A stretch of 44,047 nucleotides of DNA from the NCBI GenBank assembly GCA_040904405.1, contig JBBDTK010000056.1, forward strand, positions 1 through 44,047. The letters are read 5' to 3'. This document shows, piece after piece, positions 9,967 to 17,764 of the stretch (its first letter is position 1; every line of letters starts with the position of its first letter). Position numbers and translations under genes: made by a program. The DNA comes from VRUE01 sp040904405. Lineage in GTDB: Bacteria > Actinomycetota > Thermoleophilia > Solirubrobacterales > 70-9. A model generated the notes under the pieces. The model ran no database searches, was not told where the DNA came from, and saw nothing but the letters and a program-made list of their open reading frames with translations.

Positions 9967-11640
9967 CTAGCGGGCGCGACTGGCGAACATCAACCGCATT
10001 CCAGGGCGGCCCGTACGTCTGCTCACCCGGGCGGCCCTCGCCCGAGCGCGGGCGCGACGCTTACGGATCTTCCTCTGCCTGGCAGCGCGGCGCAGCGCTC
10101 CGGCCGCGGGCGGCTGGGGAGCAGCCGTGGGGGGTGAGGTCACGGGCGCAGGAGTCTGGACCGGCCGGGGGGCCGGGGGAGCGGGAGCCGGTGCGGGCTC
10201 GGGCTCCGGGCTCGGCTCGGGAGGGACTGGCTCGGGCTCCGGACTTGGCTCGGGAGGGACTGGCTCGGGCTCCGGACTTGGCTCGGGGGCCGGTGGGGCG
10301 GGATCGGGCGTCGAGGGAGGTGGCGAAGTCGCGACCGCCGGCGCCAGCTTGAGGATGGTGACCTGCGGCCCAACGCCGACGCTGAGTGGGCCGTTTGGGT
10401 CCGGAAAGGAGGCGAGTGGGGCGTCGGAGGTGTTGGGGGCGTAGCGCTCGGCGGTCGCGAGCGTGCTGTTGACGTCGACCGTCACGGTGGCCGTGGACGG
10501 GCTCAGCGTCACCCGTTTGACCGGGTCCCAGACGCTGCTGGCACGCCATAGCGCCAGGTAGAAGGAGCCGTCGCTCTTCTGGAGCAGGACCTGGCGCAGG
10601 TCGGATGGGCTGCCGCTCAGCGAGTAGTCGAGCGAGCCCGGGGCGAACGAGGCCCCCGGGTCCTCGAGGATTCGGATCGTGTTGCGCAGGGCGGAGAAGG
10701 CCGGCTTCTCGGAGAGGTCATGGCGCAGCAGCCCGAAGTTGTCCTCACGGTCGTCGGAGCCGGCTGCCTCGTCGAGCAGCTCGTAGGAGAAGGTCCTGGC
10801 GACGCCACGGCGGAAGTACTCGAGGTACATTCGCGGGACGTAGGTGGCCATAGCTGCTTCCGATGCAGGCTTGTGGTCCGCGGTCCAGCCGAGGGCGGTG
10901 TGATAGCCGGTCTCGGTCGCCATCACGGGCTTCGAGCTGGAGTTCGCCGCCGAGTGGCTGAAGTGGGAGTCGAGATTGCTCTCCGGCTGGTAGCCGTCGG
11001 GGTAGGAGTGGATGTTGCCGTAATCGAGCTGACTCGAGATGTCGCCGAGCTCATCCATGCTGTCCCAGTGGACGATCGACGGTCCGATCAGTGGCAGTGA
11101 GGAGAGCGAGGGATCGGCATTGGCCAGTTCGGAGAGTTTCCGGTGGTAGGCGGCCAACTCGGTGCGCCAGCTGGCGCGGCCGCTGAGGTCGAACTCGTTG
11201 GTTCCCTCGAGCGCCGCAAGCGAGTCCCGGATTTTGTTCCTGGCGATCGAGAGCAGCGTTTCGAGCCCGGAGACACCTTCCGTCGGGTCGCCCATGATCA
11301 AGGTCGACCTGATCCCCGATCCAGCCAGTTCGTTCAGTCGCTGGTACTGGTCGGAGCGGTTGGGAACGAGGTTCTCGCGGATGTGACGGACACCCGCCTG
11401 GGACAGCTTCGCCCTCCACTCCTGGAAGCGTTTGTAGTAGACGGTGCCGGTGTAGTAGGTGTGGGTGTTGACGCCGATCGAGTCGACGAATGCATCGGCC
11501 CCCTTGGCCGGGACGGACGCGGCGCCAACGGAGGAGGGCGCGAGCAGGGCGACGGAGGCTAGGATGCCAGCCACCCAGGTCGCCGCGCGCCAGCGGGTGG
11601 CGGGGCGGCGGGGCGGCGCGATGTCGACGGGGGCGTTCAC
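9967..11640 (-). CDS. Secreted glycoside hydrolase-like TIM-barrel protein, paralogue 2, with Pro-Glu repeats and basic tail
   Basis: 557 residues from GTG 11640. A TTG at 11658 is also open, but the GTG gives the same motif-to-start distance as the paralogue. The signal segment is TWVAGILASVALLAPSSVGAA. The barrel carries AALEGTNEFD (E149, acid/base) and VMATETGYH (E243, nucleophile) and the shared DYGNIHSYPDGY and RTFSYELLDEA strings. After the barrel it lacks the basic beta module of paralogue 1. Instead it has about three copies of an 11-residue PEPSPEPEPVP repeat, a Pro/Ala linker and an Arg-rich tail of about 40 residues. The repeat is a wall-spanning type spacer, and the cationic tail could hold the enzyme on anionic wall polymers. 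It probably acts outside the cell on glycans; the substrate is unknown. Confidence 0.82.
   Translation of the reverse strand: MNAPVDIAPPRRPATRWRAATWVAGILASVALLAPSSVGAASVPAKGADAFVDSIGVNTHTYYTGTVYYKRFQEWRAKLSQAGVRHIRENLVPNRSDQYQRLNELAGSGIRSTLIMGDPTEGVSGLETLLSIARNKIRDSLAALEGTNEFDLSGRASWRTELAAYHRKLSELANADPSLSSLPLIGPSIVHWDSMDELGDISSQLDYGNIHSYPDGYQPESNLDSHFSHSAANSSSKPVMATETGYHTALGWTADHKPASEAAMATYVPRMYLEYFRRGVARTFSYELLDEAAGSDDREDNFGLLRHDLSEKPAFSALRNTIRILEDPGASFAPGSLDYSLSGSPSDLRQVLLQKSDGSFYLALWRASSVWDPVKRVTLSPSTATVTVDVNSTLATAERYAPNTSDAPLASFPDPNGPLSVGVGPQVTILKLAPAVATSPPPSTPDPAPPAPEPSPEPEPVPPEPSPEPEPVPPEPSPEPEPAPAPAPPAPRPVQTPAPVTSPPTAAPQPPAAGALRRAARQRKIRKRRARARARAARVSRRTGRPGMRLMFASRAR
10196..10289 (-). 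repeat. 33-bp tandem repeat, about 2.8 copies, inside the hydrolase gene
   Basis: Units begin at 10196, 10229 and 10262; the plus-strand sequence of each starts GGCTCGGGCTCCGG. Units 2 and 3 are identical over the shared 28 bp and unit 1 differs by a few bases. They encode the PEPSPEPEPVP repeat on the minus strand. Copy number may vary between strains by slippage. Confidence 0.85.
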
Positions 11641-11691
11641 ATTGGCTGCCTCGACCAAATGCCCCGCTCCCGCGACTCAGCTCTTTCCGGG

Positions 11692-11704
11692 CTGGACGTT
11701 TGTT
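11692..11704 (-). promoter_or_regulatory. Shared 13-bp upstream motif, copy 2
   Basis: AACAAACGTCCAG on the minus strand, 51 bp upstream of the GTG at 11640. It also lies directly before the divergent glycosyltransferase ATG at 11711, so one site could influence both genes. Confidence 0.45.
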
Positions 11705-11710
11705 GGAACG

Positions 11711-12838
11711 ATGAAGATCCTCTTCACCCTCAACGACGAGTTCGATCCCGACGCAGGCGGCATGGGCGTGACCTCCGGCCTGCTCGGCGCCTACCGCGAG
11801 CGCGGCCACGACGTCGACTGCTTCTCCTTCGCCGATCTCCCCTCGGCGCTGCCGTTCCGGGGCAAGTCGCTGCTCTTCCCGGAGTTCGTCGCCGCCAACC
11901 TGCGGCGCTCGCAGGCCGACGTGATCGACTCGGCTGTCGGCGACGGCTGGCTGCTCGCCGCCGCGGTGCGCAGGCGCGGGGCCCCGCGGCCGTTGCTCGT
12001 CGCCCGCTCGCACGGCCTTATCCACTTCGCCGATCGGGCGCGGCGCGAAGAGGCGCGGCGCGGCGGGCTCGAGCTGAGCTGGAAGTACCCGCTTTACTGG
12101 GGCGGGTTCCGGATCTGGGAGGCGACCCGGGCGCTACGGCTGGCCGATCTGTGCCTCTTCCTCAACGACCAGGAGCGTGATTACGCGGTCGAGTCCCTGC
12201 AGCTCGACCCCACGCGGGCCCCGGTCGTCGACAACGGCCTGCCCGAGTCGCTCCTGGGCCAGCCGTTCGAGCCGTCCGACGCAGCGCCCGGAGAGTTCTG
12301 CGTCGCTCACATCGGCAGCTACCTGGAGCTGAAGGGTGTGCGCTACGCGGCTGAGGGCCTCATTGCGCTGATGACGCGCCACGCGCGGGCGCGAGTCACC
12401 TTCCTGGGAGCCTCTTGCCCGCCGGAGCAGGTCCTTGCCGATTACCCCGAGGAGCTCTGGCCGCGGATCGAGGTGATGCCCAGGTACGGCCGCGAGCAGC
12501 TCCCCGAGCTTCTGCGCGACCACTCGGTCATCCTCACCGCAACGCTCAAGGAGGGCTTTCCCCTGGGCACCCTCGAGGCGATGGCCTGCGGCCTGGCCGC
12601 GGTCAGCGCTGCGACTCCGGGACCGCTCCAGTACGTTCGCGATGGCGATAACGGGATCGTCGTACCGCAGGCGGATGGAGCCGCGATCGGGTCCGCGCTC
12701 GAGCGGTTGATCGCCGATCCCGACCTGCTGCGCAGCCTGCAGCGGGGCGCTCACGAGACCGCCCAGCGCTACAGCTGGAGGCGGATCGCCGACGAGACGC
12801 TGGCGCTCTACACCGAGGCGCTCGAGCGCCTCGGCTGA
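11711..12838 (+). CDS. Glycosyltransferase family 4
   Basis: 375 residues. The start MKILFTLNDEFDPDAGGMGV carries the donor-family Gly-rich loop. The C-terminal half contains AHIGSYLELKGVRYA and LKEGFPLGTLEAMACG, in which E281 and E289 form the EX7E motif of retaining GT4 enzymes; these residues bind the nucleotide-sugar phosphate and ribose. It is cytoplasmic or membrane-peripheral, with no transmembrane segment. It is divergent from the hydrolase pair and convergent with the malyl-CoA lyase-like gene, so it stands outside the main polysaccharide operon. Donor and acceptor sugars cannot be told. I used ATG 11711 because the longer frame upstream runs antisense through the neighbouring hydrolase gene. 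No strong Shine-Dalgarno is visible. Confidence 0.9.
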   Translation: MKILFTLNDEFDPDAGGMGVTSGLLGAYRERGHDVDCFSFADLPSALPFRGKSLLFPEFVAANLRRSQADVIDSAVGDGWLLAAAVRRRGAPRPLLVARSHGLIHFADRARREEARRGGLELSWKYPLYWGGFRIWEATRALRLADLCLFLNDQERDYAVESLQLDPTRAPVVDNGLPESLLGQPFEPSDAAPGEFCVAHIGSYLELKGVRYAAEGLIALMTRHARARVTFLGASCPPEQVLADYPEELWPRIEVMPRYGREQLPELLRDHSVILTATLKEGFPLGTLEAMACGLAAVSAATPGPLQYVRDGDNGIVVPQADGAAIGSALERLIADPDLLRSLQRGAHETAQRYSWRRIADETLALYTEALERLG

Positions 12839-12856
12839 GCAGCGGGCGTCGGAGGC

Positions 12857-13912
12857 CTACAACCCGTAGCTTTCCGCCAGCTCCGGGTCCTTCGCCGCCA
12901 GCAGCTCGGCCAGCTCGACCATCACCTTGCACTGCTTCCAGGTGGCGTCGTCCTGCATCTTGCCGTCGATCATGTGGACGCCGCGGCCGTCGGGGATCGC
13001 CTCCAGCACCTTCTTGGCGAACTTGACCTCGTCGGCGGGCGGGCTGAAGACCTTCTTGGCGATCTCGATCTGGGCCGGGTGCAGCGACCAGGCGCCGACG
13101 CAGCCGAGCAGGAAGGCGGCGCGGAACTGGGTTTCGCAGCCGGCGGTGTCCTTGATGTCGCCGAAGGGGCCGTAGAAGGGCAGGATCCCGGTCGCCGCGC
13201 AGGCGTCGACCATGCGGGCGATCGAGTAGTGCCAGGGGTCCTGCTGGGCGCTGACGCGCTCGCCCGCCCCGGGGTTCTCGGGGTCGGCCGGGTCCTCCAT
13301 CGAGCGGTAGCCGGGGTGGCCGCCGCCGACCCGGGTCGTCTTCATCCGCCGCGAGGCGGCGAGGTCGGCCGGGCCGAAGCTCATCCCCTGCATGCGCGGG
13401 CTCGCCGCGGCGATCTGCTCGACGTTGACGACGCCCTGCGCGGTCTCGAGGATCGCGTGGACGAGGATCGGGCGGTCGAGGCCGGCCTTGGCCTCGAGCT
13501 GGGCGAGCAGGCGGTCGACGTAGTGGATGTCCCGGGCGCCCTCGACCTTGGGCACCATCACGACCTCGAGCTTGTCGCCGATCTCGCCGACCAGCGTGGT
13601 CAGGTCGTCGAGCACCCAGGGGCTCTCCAGCGAGTTGACCCGGGTCCAGAGCGCCGTGCCGCCGAAGTCGGACTCCCTGGCGGCCTTGACCAGGCCGGCC
13701 CGCGCCGCCTCCTTGCGGTCGACCGGGATCGCGTCCTCGAGGTTGCCGAGCAGGATGTCGGTCTGCGCGGCGATCGCGGCCGCCTTGGCGACCATCTTCT
13801 CGTTCGAGAAGTCGAGGAAGTGGATCATCCGCGAGGGCTTGACGGGGATCTCGCGCAGCGGCTCGGGCGCGCCCATGGCCTGCGGCTGGAAGAAGTCTCT
13901 GGGGTTTCTCAA
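12857..13912 (-). CDS. mcl: L-malyl-CoA/beta-methylmalyl-CoA lyase-like (HpcH/HpaI-CitE family)
   Basis: 351 residues, close to the length of malyl-CoA lyases and longer than typical CitE proteins. The N-terminus MRNPRDFFQPQAMGAPEP, then PSRMIHFLDFSNEK, is of the malyl-CoA lyase type. VMVPKVEGARDI, HAILETAQGVVNVEQI (Glu for metal binding), MSFGPADLAASRR (Asp) and GAWSLHPAQI are the family core. The start is TTG, with GAGGAG 5 nt upstream. The enzyme cleaves (methyl)malyl-CoA to glyoxylate plus acetyl- or propionyl-CoA. With ccr, ecm, an acyl-CoA dehydrogenase and a MaoC protein in the same window, the methylmalyl-CoA step of the ethylmalonyl-CoA pathway is the likely job. A plain citrate-lyase-like role is the alternative. 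Confidence 0.85.
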   Translation of the reverse strand: MRNPRDFFQPQAMGAPEPLREIPVKPSRMIHFLDFSNEKMVAKAAAIAAQTDILLGNLEDAIPVDRKEAARAGLVKAARESDFGGTALWTRVNSLESPWVLDDLTTLVGEIGDKLEVVMVPKVEGARDIHYVDRLLAQLEAKAGLDRPILVHAILETAQGVVNVEQIAAASPRMQGMSFGPADLAASRRMKTTRVGGGHPGYRSMEDPADPENPGAGERVSAQQDPWHYSIARMVDACAATGILPFYGPFGDIKDTAGCETQFRAAFLLGCVGAWSLHPAQIEIAKKVFSPPADEVKFAKKVLEAIPDGRGVHMIDGKMQDDATWKQCKVMVELAELLAAKDPELAESYGL

Positions 13913-14008
13913 GCTGCTCCTCGGGGTCGGGTGCGTGCGAGCGGAAATCTAGTCGACCGGGCCAGGCACTGGCGCAGGGATTCGGGACCTGGCGCCGTAG
14001 ATGTGGGC

Positions 14009-14389
14009 ATGGCCACCGATCTGACCGAGGGATCGCAGGACTGGTCGCTGCCGGAGAGCGCCAAGCCGCCGCTGATCGGTGAGCTGGTCGAGCGGATCGA
14101 CGAGGCGCTGGCCGTTGCCCGCTCCGCGGAAGCGGCGGCGGTGACGATCGGCGCCGCCGCGCTCGACGCCGCCGAGCAGGCGAAGCGGGCTGCCGAGCTG
14201 GCCGGGGGCGCAAACGCCCCGACGAGCGCTGCGCCTGCGACCCCCGTCGGAGGCCGCCCCGTCGGCGGGCCTCTCGTCGACCAGGCGAGCCTGGTCCCGG
14301 CACGCGACGCGATGGAGGACTTCAGGACCCGTGCCGACCGCGTCGCCGCGCGTCTCGAGCGCCTCCAGCGTCTACCTCTTTCGGCGTAG
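14009..14389 (+). CDS. Small Ala-rich helical protein, unknown function
   Basis: 126 residues from ATG 14009. The sequence is soluble, acidic at the start and strongly Ala-rich in the middle (ARSAEAAAVTIGAAALDAAEQAKRAAEL), suggesting an amphipathic helix or coiled coil. A Gly/Pro linker and a second helix (ARDAMEDFRTRADRVAARLERLQR) follow. It has no signal peptide and I recognise no family. It is divergent from the malyl-CoA lyase-like gene and ends about 50 bp before hipB, directly upstream of the first hipBA palindrome. Codon use looks like its neighbours, which supports a real gene. Confidence 0.55.
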   Translation: MATDLTEGSQDWSLPESAKPPLIGELVERIDEALAVARSAEAAAVTIGAAALDAAEQAKRAAELAGGANAPTSAAPATPVGGRPVGGPLVDQASLVPARDAMEDFRTRADRVAARLERLQRLPLSA

Positions 14390-14391
14390 CG

Positions 14392-14403
14392 GGTCTATAG
14401 ACC
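14392..14403. promoter_or_regulatory. hipBA operator palindrome 1
   Basis: GGTCTATAGACC is a perfect 12-bp palindrome. Its core GTCTATAG recurs exactly 35 bp downstream in the second site. An autoregulatory HipB site is the likely role. Confidence 0.6.
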
Positions 14404-14420
14404 TACCATCATCGCGGTTA

Positions 14421-14439
14421 TGGGTTAGTCTATAGCCCA
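14421..14439. promoter_or_regulatory. hipBA operator palindrome 2, abutting the hipB start
   Basis: TGGGTTAGTCTATAGCCCA has arms TGGGTTA and TAGCCCA with one mismatch. It contains the core GTCTATAG and ends on the A of the hipB ATG. No Shine-Dalgarno fits upstream, so hipB is probably translated from a leaderless transcript, and HipB binding here would block transcription. Confidence 0.55.
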
Positions 14440-14756
14440 TGCCAAGGCCTTCACGCCCCTTGTTCCCTCAGACTCAGCGCCGCGCCGAGGCGCTGGGCGA
14501 ACGGCTGCGCCTCGCCCGCCTGCGGCGCCGCATGTCGCTCAACGACCTTGCCGCGCGGGTCGACGTCACGCGCCACACGCTCTCGCGCCTCGAGCGGGGT
14601 GACCTGGCGACCAGCCTGGGGGTGCTGGCCCGAGTCCTCGCCGTGCTCGGCCTCGAAGAGGACCTCGACCAGCTGGCCGGCGACGACGAGCTTGGACGGC
14701 GTCTGCAGGATGTGCGTCAGCCCGGTCCCCGGCAAGACTCGCGTTCGGGGGGGTAG
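14439..14756 (+). CDS. hipB: HipB-like antitoxin, XRE-family helix-turn-helix regulator
   Basis: 105 residues. A Cro/C1-type helix-turn-helix covers about residues 18-75: GERLRLARLRRRMSLNDLA, then RVDVTRHTLSRLERGDLATS, the recognition-helix pattern. The C-terminal tail is short and charged (LGRRLQDVRQPGPRQDS). The gene sits 6 nt upstream of a HipA-type kinase, the standard antitoxin-toxin order. The protein should bind and neutralise HipA and repress its own promoter through the two GTCTATAG palindromes at 14392-14439. Its ATG directly follows the second palindrome. Confidence 0.9.
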   Translation: MPRPSRPLFPQTQRRAEALGERLRLARLRRRMSLNDLAARVDVTRHTLSRLERGDLATSLGVLARVLAVLGLEEDLDQLAGDDELGRRLQDVRQPGPRQDSRSGG

Positions 14757-14762
14757 GTCGAG

Positions 14763-16004
14763 ATGGCCGCCGAGCGCGACCGAGTCGCAGTCCATCTCGA
14801 CGCCGGCGATCTCGGTCCACGGCGGTCAGTCGGTTCGCTCGTCCGCGAGCGCGACCGGGCGAGGAGCGTGGTCTCGTTCGCGTACGAGCCGGGCTGGGCG
14901 GGGGCGGACGAGTCCTTTCCGCTGGATCCGTCGCTGCCGCTCTACGAAGGCCAGCAGTATCCGCCCGCCCTGCCGGGGATCTTCGCCGACACCGCGCCGG
15001 ATCGCTGGGGTCGCACGCTGTTGGAACGCCGCGAGGCGACGACGGCCCGGCGCGAGGAGCGCAGGCCGGGGTATCTGTACGAGTGGGACTATCTCGTCGG
15101 CGTCAACGACCTGACCCGAATGGGCGCGCTGCGCTTCGAGCGCGGCCGCGACGGGAGATTTATCGCCGACGAGCCCCTGGCGATCCCCCCGATTGCGCGG
15201 CTGCGTGAGCTGGAGCACTGGTCGCGCGAGCTGGAGCAGGGGCTGAGCCAGGAGATGAGCGAGGAAGACCGCTGGATCTCCATGCTGGTCGCGCCTGGCA
15301 GTTCGCTCGGCGGGGCGCGGCCAAAGGCGAACTACCTCGACCGGGGAGCTCTCTGGATCGCCAAGTTCCCTTCCCGCGAGGATCGCCACGACGTTGGCGC
15401 TTGGGAGTTTGTGGTTTCGCGTCTCGCCGGCGCGGCGGGCATCGAGACCCCGGAGACCGGATTGCTGCGATTGGACTCGGCCTACCGCACGTTTTGCGCC
15501 CGGCGCTTCGATCGCGATGGCGATGGGCGTCGTCTCTACGCCTCGGCGATGACCCTCTCAGGGCGACGCGACCACGAGGACGCGAGCTATCTGGACGTGG
15601 CAAGGACGATAGTCGAGCTGGGCGACCCGACGGCGATCGATGTGGACCTCCGACAGCTGTTCCGTCGAGTCGTCTTCAACGTGATGACCGCCAACCGCGA
15701 CGACCATCTGCGCAACCACGGCTTCCTGCGCGCCAGGCGGGGGTGGCGCTTGGCGCCCGCCTTCGACGTCAACCCCTCGCCGGAGAAGCTGGAGCACGCG
15801 CTCGCCATCGACGACTCGCTCCGGGGCCCCGACCTCGACCTGGTCCGGGAGACCGCGCCGCTCTACCGGCTCTCCCGCGCCCGGGCGGACGAGCTGGTCG
15901 CCGAGGTCGGCGAGGCGGTGGCGGGCTGGGAGGTCGTGGCGCGCGATGTCGGCCTGCCGGGGGAGGAGATCGAACGCCTTGCCGATGCCTTCCCCGGCGC
16001 CTGA
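14763..16004 (+). CDS. hipA: HipA-like serine/threonine kinase toxin
   Basis: 413 residues, slightly shorter than E. coli HipA (440). The N-terminal domain includes PLYEGQQYPPALPGIFADTAPDRWGR, typical of HipA N1. APGSSLGGARPKA (about residue 178) is the Gly-rich nucleotide loop with the conserved Pro-Lys-Ala, and LWIAKFPS carries the ATP-binding Lys. FNVMTANRDDHLRNHGFL is the catalytic loop (Asp with the downstream Asn), and LAPAFDVNP is the metal-binding Asp segment. All kinase residues I would look for are present, so the toxin is probably active. HipA of E. coli phosphorylates glutamyl-tRNA synthetase and causes persistence; the target here is unknown. It is co-transcribed with hipB. Confidence 0.92.
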   Translation: MAAERDRVAVHLDAGDLGPRRSVGSLVRERDRARSVVSFAYEPGWAGADESFPLDPSLPLYEGQQYPPALPGIFADTAPDRWGRTLLERREATTARREERRPGYLYEWDYLVGVNDLTRMGALRFERGRDGRFIADEPLAIPPIARLRELEHWSRELEQGLSQEMSEEDRWISMLVAPGSSLGGARPKANYLDRGALWIAKFPSREDRHDVGAWEFVVSRLAGAAGIETPETGLLRLDSAYRTFCARRFDRDGDGRRLYASAMTLSGRRDHEDASYLDVARTIVELGDPTAIDVDLRQLFRRVVFNVMTANRDDHLRNHGFLRARRGWRLAPAFDVNPSPEKLEHALAIDDSLRGPDLDLVRETAPLYRLSRARADELVAEVGEAVAGWEVVARDVGLPGEEIERLADAFPGA

Positions 16005-16107
16005 GCCGCGCGCATCGGATATTGACCCCCTTATGGCGTGGTGAAAGTCGGATGCGCTGCGCCGATATCCTTCGGCTCCCCCCAGCCCCCGACCAGAAGC
16101 AGGAGCC

Positions 16108-17322
16108 ATGGCCGTAGACACCGCCGCCTTCAGCGAGCAGACCGATGTCCAGCGCGACATCACCGAGATGGTGCGCCAGTTCGCCGACGAGCAGATCATT
16201 CCCAACGCGGAGAAGTACGACCACGAGGACTCCTTCCCCGAGCCGATCGTCGAGCAGATGAAGGAGCTCGGCCTGTTCGGGGTGACGATCCCCGAGCGCT
16301 ACGGCGGCATGGGGCTCGACCTGACCACCTACGCGATGATCGTCGAAGAGCTCTCGCGCGGCTGGATCTCGATCAGCGGCGTCGTCAACACCCACTTCAT
16401 CGGCTCCTACCTGTTGATGAAGTTCGGCACCGACGAGCAGAAGGACCACTTCCTGCCGAAGATGGCGACCGGCGAGATCCGCGCCGCCTTCTCGCTCTCG
16501 GAGCCCGAGGTCGGCTCCGACGTGCAGGGGATCAAGTCGAACGCCAAGAAGGGCGAGGACGGCAAGTGGGAGCTGAACGGGCAGAAGATGTGGGTCACCA
16601 ACGGGCTCGGCTCCGGCGTCGTCTTCGTGCTGATGAAGACCGATCCCAAGGCCGATCCCCCGTATAGGGGGATGACCTGCTTCATCACCGAGAAGGAGCC
16701 CTGGGCGGAAGTCAACGAGGGCGAGCACGCCGGGCTCACGGTGCCGCCGAAGATCAAGAAGATGGGCTACAAGGGGGTCGAGTCGACCGAGCTCGTCTAC
16801 GACGGCTACCGCTGCCCGCCCGAGCGGGTGCTCGGCGGCGAGGAGGCCGGGGTCGGCCAGGGCTTCGTGCAGATGATGGACGCGCTCGAGGTCGGCCGGG
16901 TCAACGTCGCCGCCCGCGGCGTCGGCATCGCCCAGCGCGCGCTCGAGCTCGCCCTCCGCTACAGCCAGGAGCGCAAGACCTTCGGCAAGCCGATCGCCCA
17001 GCACCAGGCGATCCAGTTCAAGCTCGCCGACATGGCGACCAAGATCGAGGCCGCCCGCCTCCTCACCCGCAAAGCGGCGCGCCTCAAGGACGCCGGCGAG
17101 CGCTCCGACCTCGAGGCCGGGATGGCGAAGCTGCTCGCCTCGGAGACCGGCAAGGAGTGCGTCGAGGATTGCTTCCGCATCCACGGCGGCTACGGCTACT
17201 CGAAGGAGTACGAGATCGAGCGGCTCTACCGCGACGCGCCGCTGCTGCTGATCGGCGAGGGGACCTCCGAGATCCAGCGCATGGTCATAGGCAAGAAGCT
17301 GCTGCAGAGGCACAAGGTCTAG
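16108..17322 (+). CDS. Acyl-CoA dehydrogenase, candidate methylsuccinyl-CoA dehydrogenase
   Basis: 404 residues, a complete acyl-CoA dehydrogenase. AAFSLSEPEVGSDVQGIKSNA and WVTNGLGSGV are the FAD-binding middle domain. ERKTFGKPIAQHQAIQFKLADM and RIHGGYGYSKEYEIERLYRD lie in the C-terminal helical domain. The catalytic base is E384 in LIGEGTSEIQRM. It oxidises an acyl-CoA to the enoyl-CoA and passes electrons to ETF. The adjacent SCP2-like and MaoC genes and the distant ccr/ecm/mcl genes make methylsuccinyl-CoA to mesaconyl-CoA the best guess. It lacks the long N-terminal extension I remember for proteobacterial methylsuccinyl-CoA dehydrogenases, so a general short-chain role remains possible. 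AGGAG precedes the ATG. Confidence 0.88.
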   Translation: MAVDTAAFSEQTDVQRDITEMVRQFADEQIIPNAEKYDHEDSFPEPIVEQMKELGLFGVTIPERYGGMGLDLTTYAMIVEELSRGWISISGVVNTHFIGSYLLMKFGTDEQKDHFLPKMATGEIRAAFSLSEPEVGSDVQGIKSNAKKGEDGKWELNGQKMWVTNGLGSGVVFVLMKTDPKADPPYRGMTCFITEKEPWAEVNEGEHAGLTVPPKIKKMGYKGVESTELVYDGYRCPPERVLGGEEAGVGQGFVQMMDALEVGRVNVAARGVGIAQRALELALRYSQERKTFGKPIAQHQAIQFKLADMATKIEAARLLTRKAARLKDAGERSDLEAGMAKLLASETGKECVEDCFRIHGGYGYSKEYEIERLYRDAPLLLIGEGTSEIQRMVIGKKLLQRHKV

Positions 17323-17326
17323 CCGC

Positions 17327-17689
17327 GTGGCCTCGACCGCCGATCTGATCCGCACCGCCGTCGAGCGGTTCCAGGCCGAGGTTCCGGCCCTGCAGAACCT
17401 GAAGCTGGTGATCGGGCTGGAACTGAAAGGCAGGGGGGACATCCAGCTCTACCGGGTCGAGTTGCCGGGGCCGAAGATCGGCAAGGACTTCCAGCGCGAC
17501 GAGCGGGTGCTGGTCCAGATCGACCGCCCCCAGTTCAACCAGCTGGCGGAGAAGGGCACGCTGAAGAGCTACCGCAGGGCCTGGGAGACCGGCCACATCA
17601 AGGCCAGCGGCGACTCCAACGTGCTGAAGCTGATCGCCCAGGTCGTCGAGAAGCAGGAGCAGCGCCTGCGAATCAAAAAAGCCCACTAG
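17327..17689 (+). CDS. SCP2-like small protein
   Basis: 120 residues from a GTG 4 nt after the acyl-CoA dehydrogenase stop, so the two are probably one operon. The protein is soluble, with an alternating pattern (LKLVIGLELKGRGDIQLYRVEL) followed by RVLVQIDRPQFNQLAEKGTLKSYRRAW and IKASGDSNVLKLIAQVV. This resembles the sterol-carrier-protein-2 fold, which binds lipids or acyl-CoAs in a tunnel, including the KASGD...L ending. Identification is by pattern only. A role in handling the acyl-CoA substrate of the neighbouring dehydrogenase is an inference. Confidence 0.55.
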   Translation: MASTADLIRTAVERFQAEVPALQNLKLVIGLELKGRGDIQLYRVELPGPKIGKDFQRDERVLVQIDRPQFNQLAEKGTLKSYRRAWETGHIKASGDSNVLKLIAQVVEKQEQRLRIKKAH

Positions 17690-17712
17690 CCCCGCCGGGC
17701 CGGCGGGGGCTT
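17688..17712 (+). terminator. Possible rho-independent terminator after the acyl-CoA dehydrogenase/SCP2-like genes
   Basis: AGCCCCGCCG and CGGCGGGGGCT form a 10-bp GC-rich stem with a 3-nt loop and one bulged G, starting in the stop codon. It ends with only TT and no U-run, so it may be a weak or rho-assisted terminator. Confidence 0.5.
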
Positions 17713-17764
17713 CGCGCGGGTAGCATCCCGCGCCGTCCAATCCCCAGAGGAGATCCCCGAACCG

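Noticed and set aside
10196..10289. Tandem repeats as a CRISPR array
   Set aside because: The 33-bp units are adjacent without spacers and encode a Pro-Glu peptide repeat in frame.
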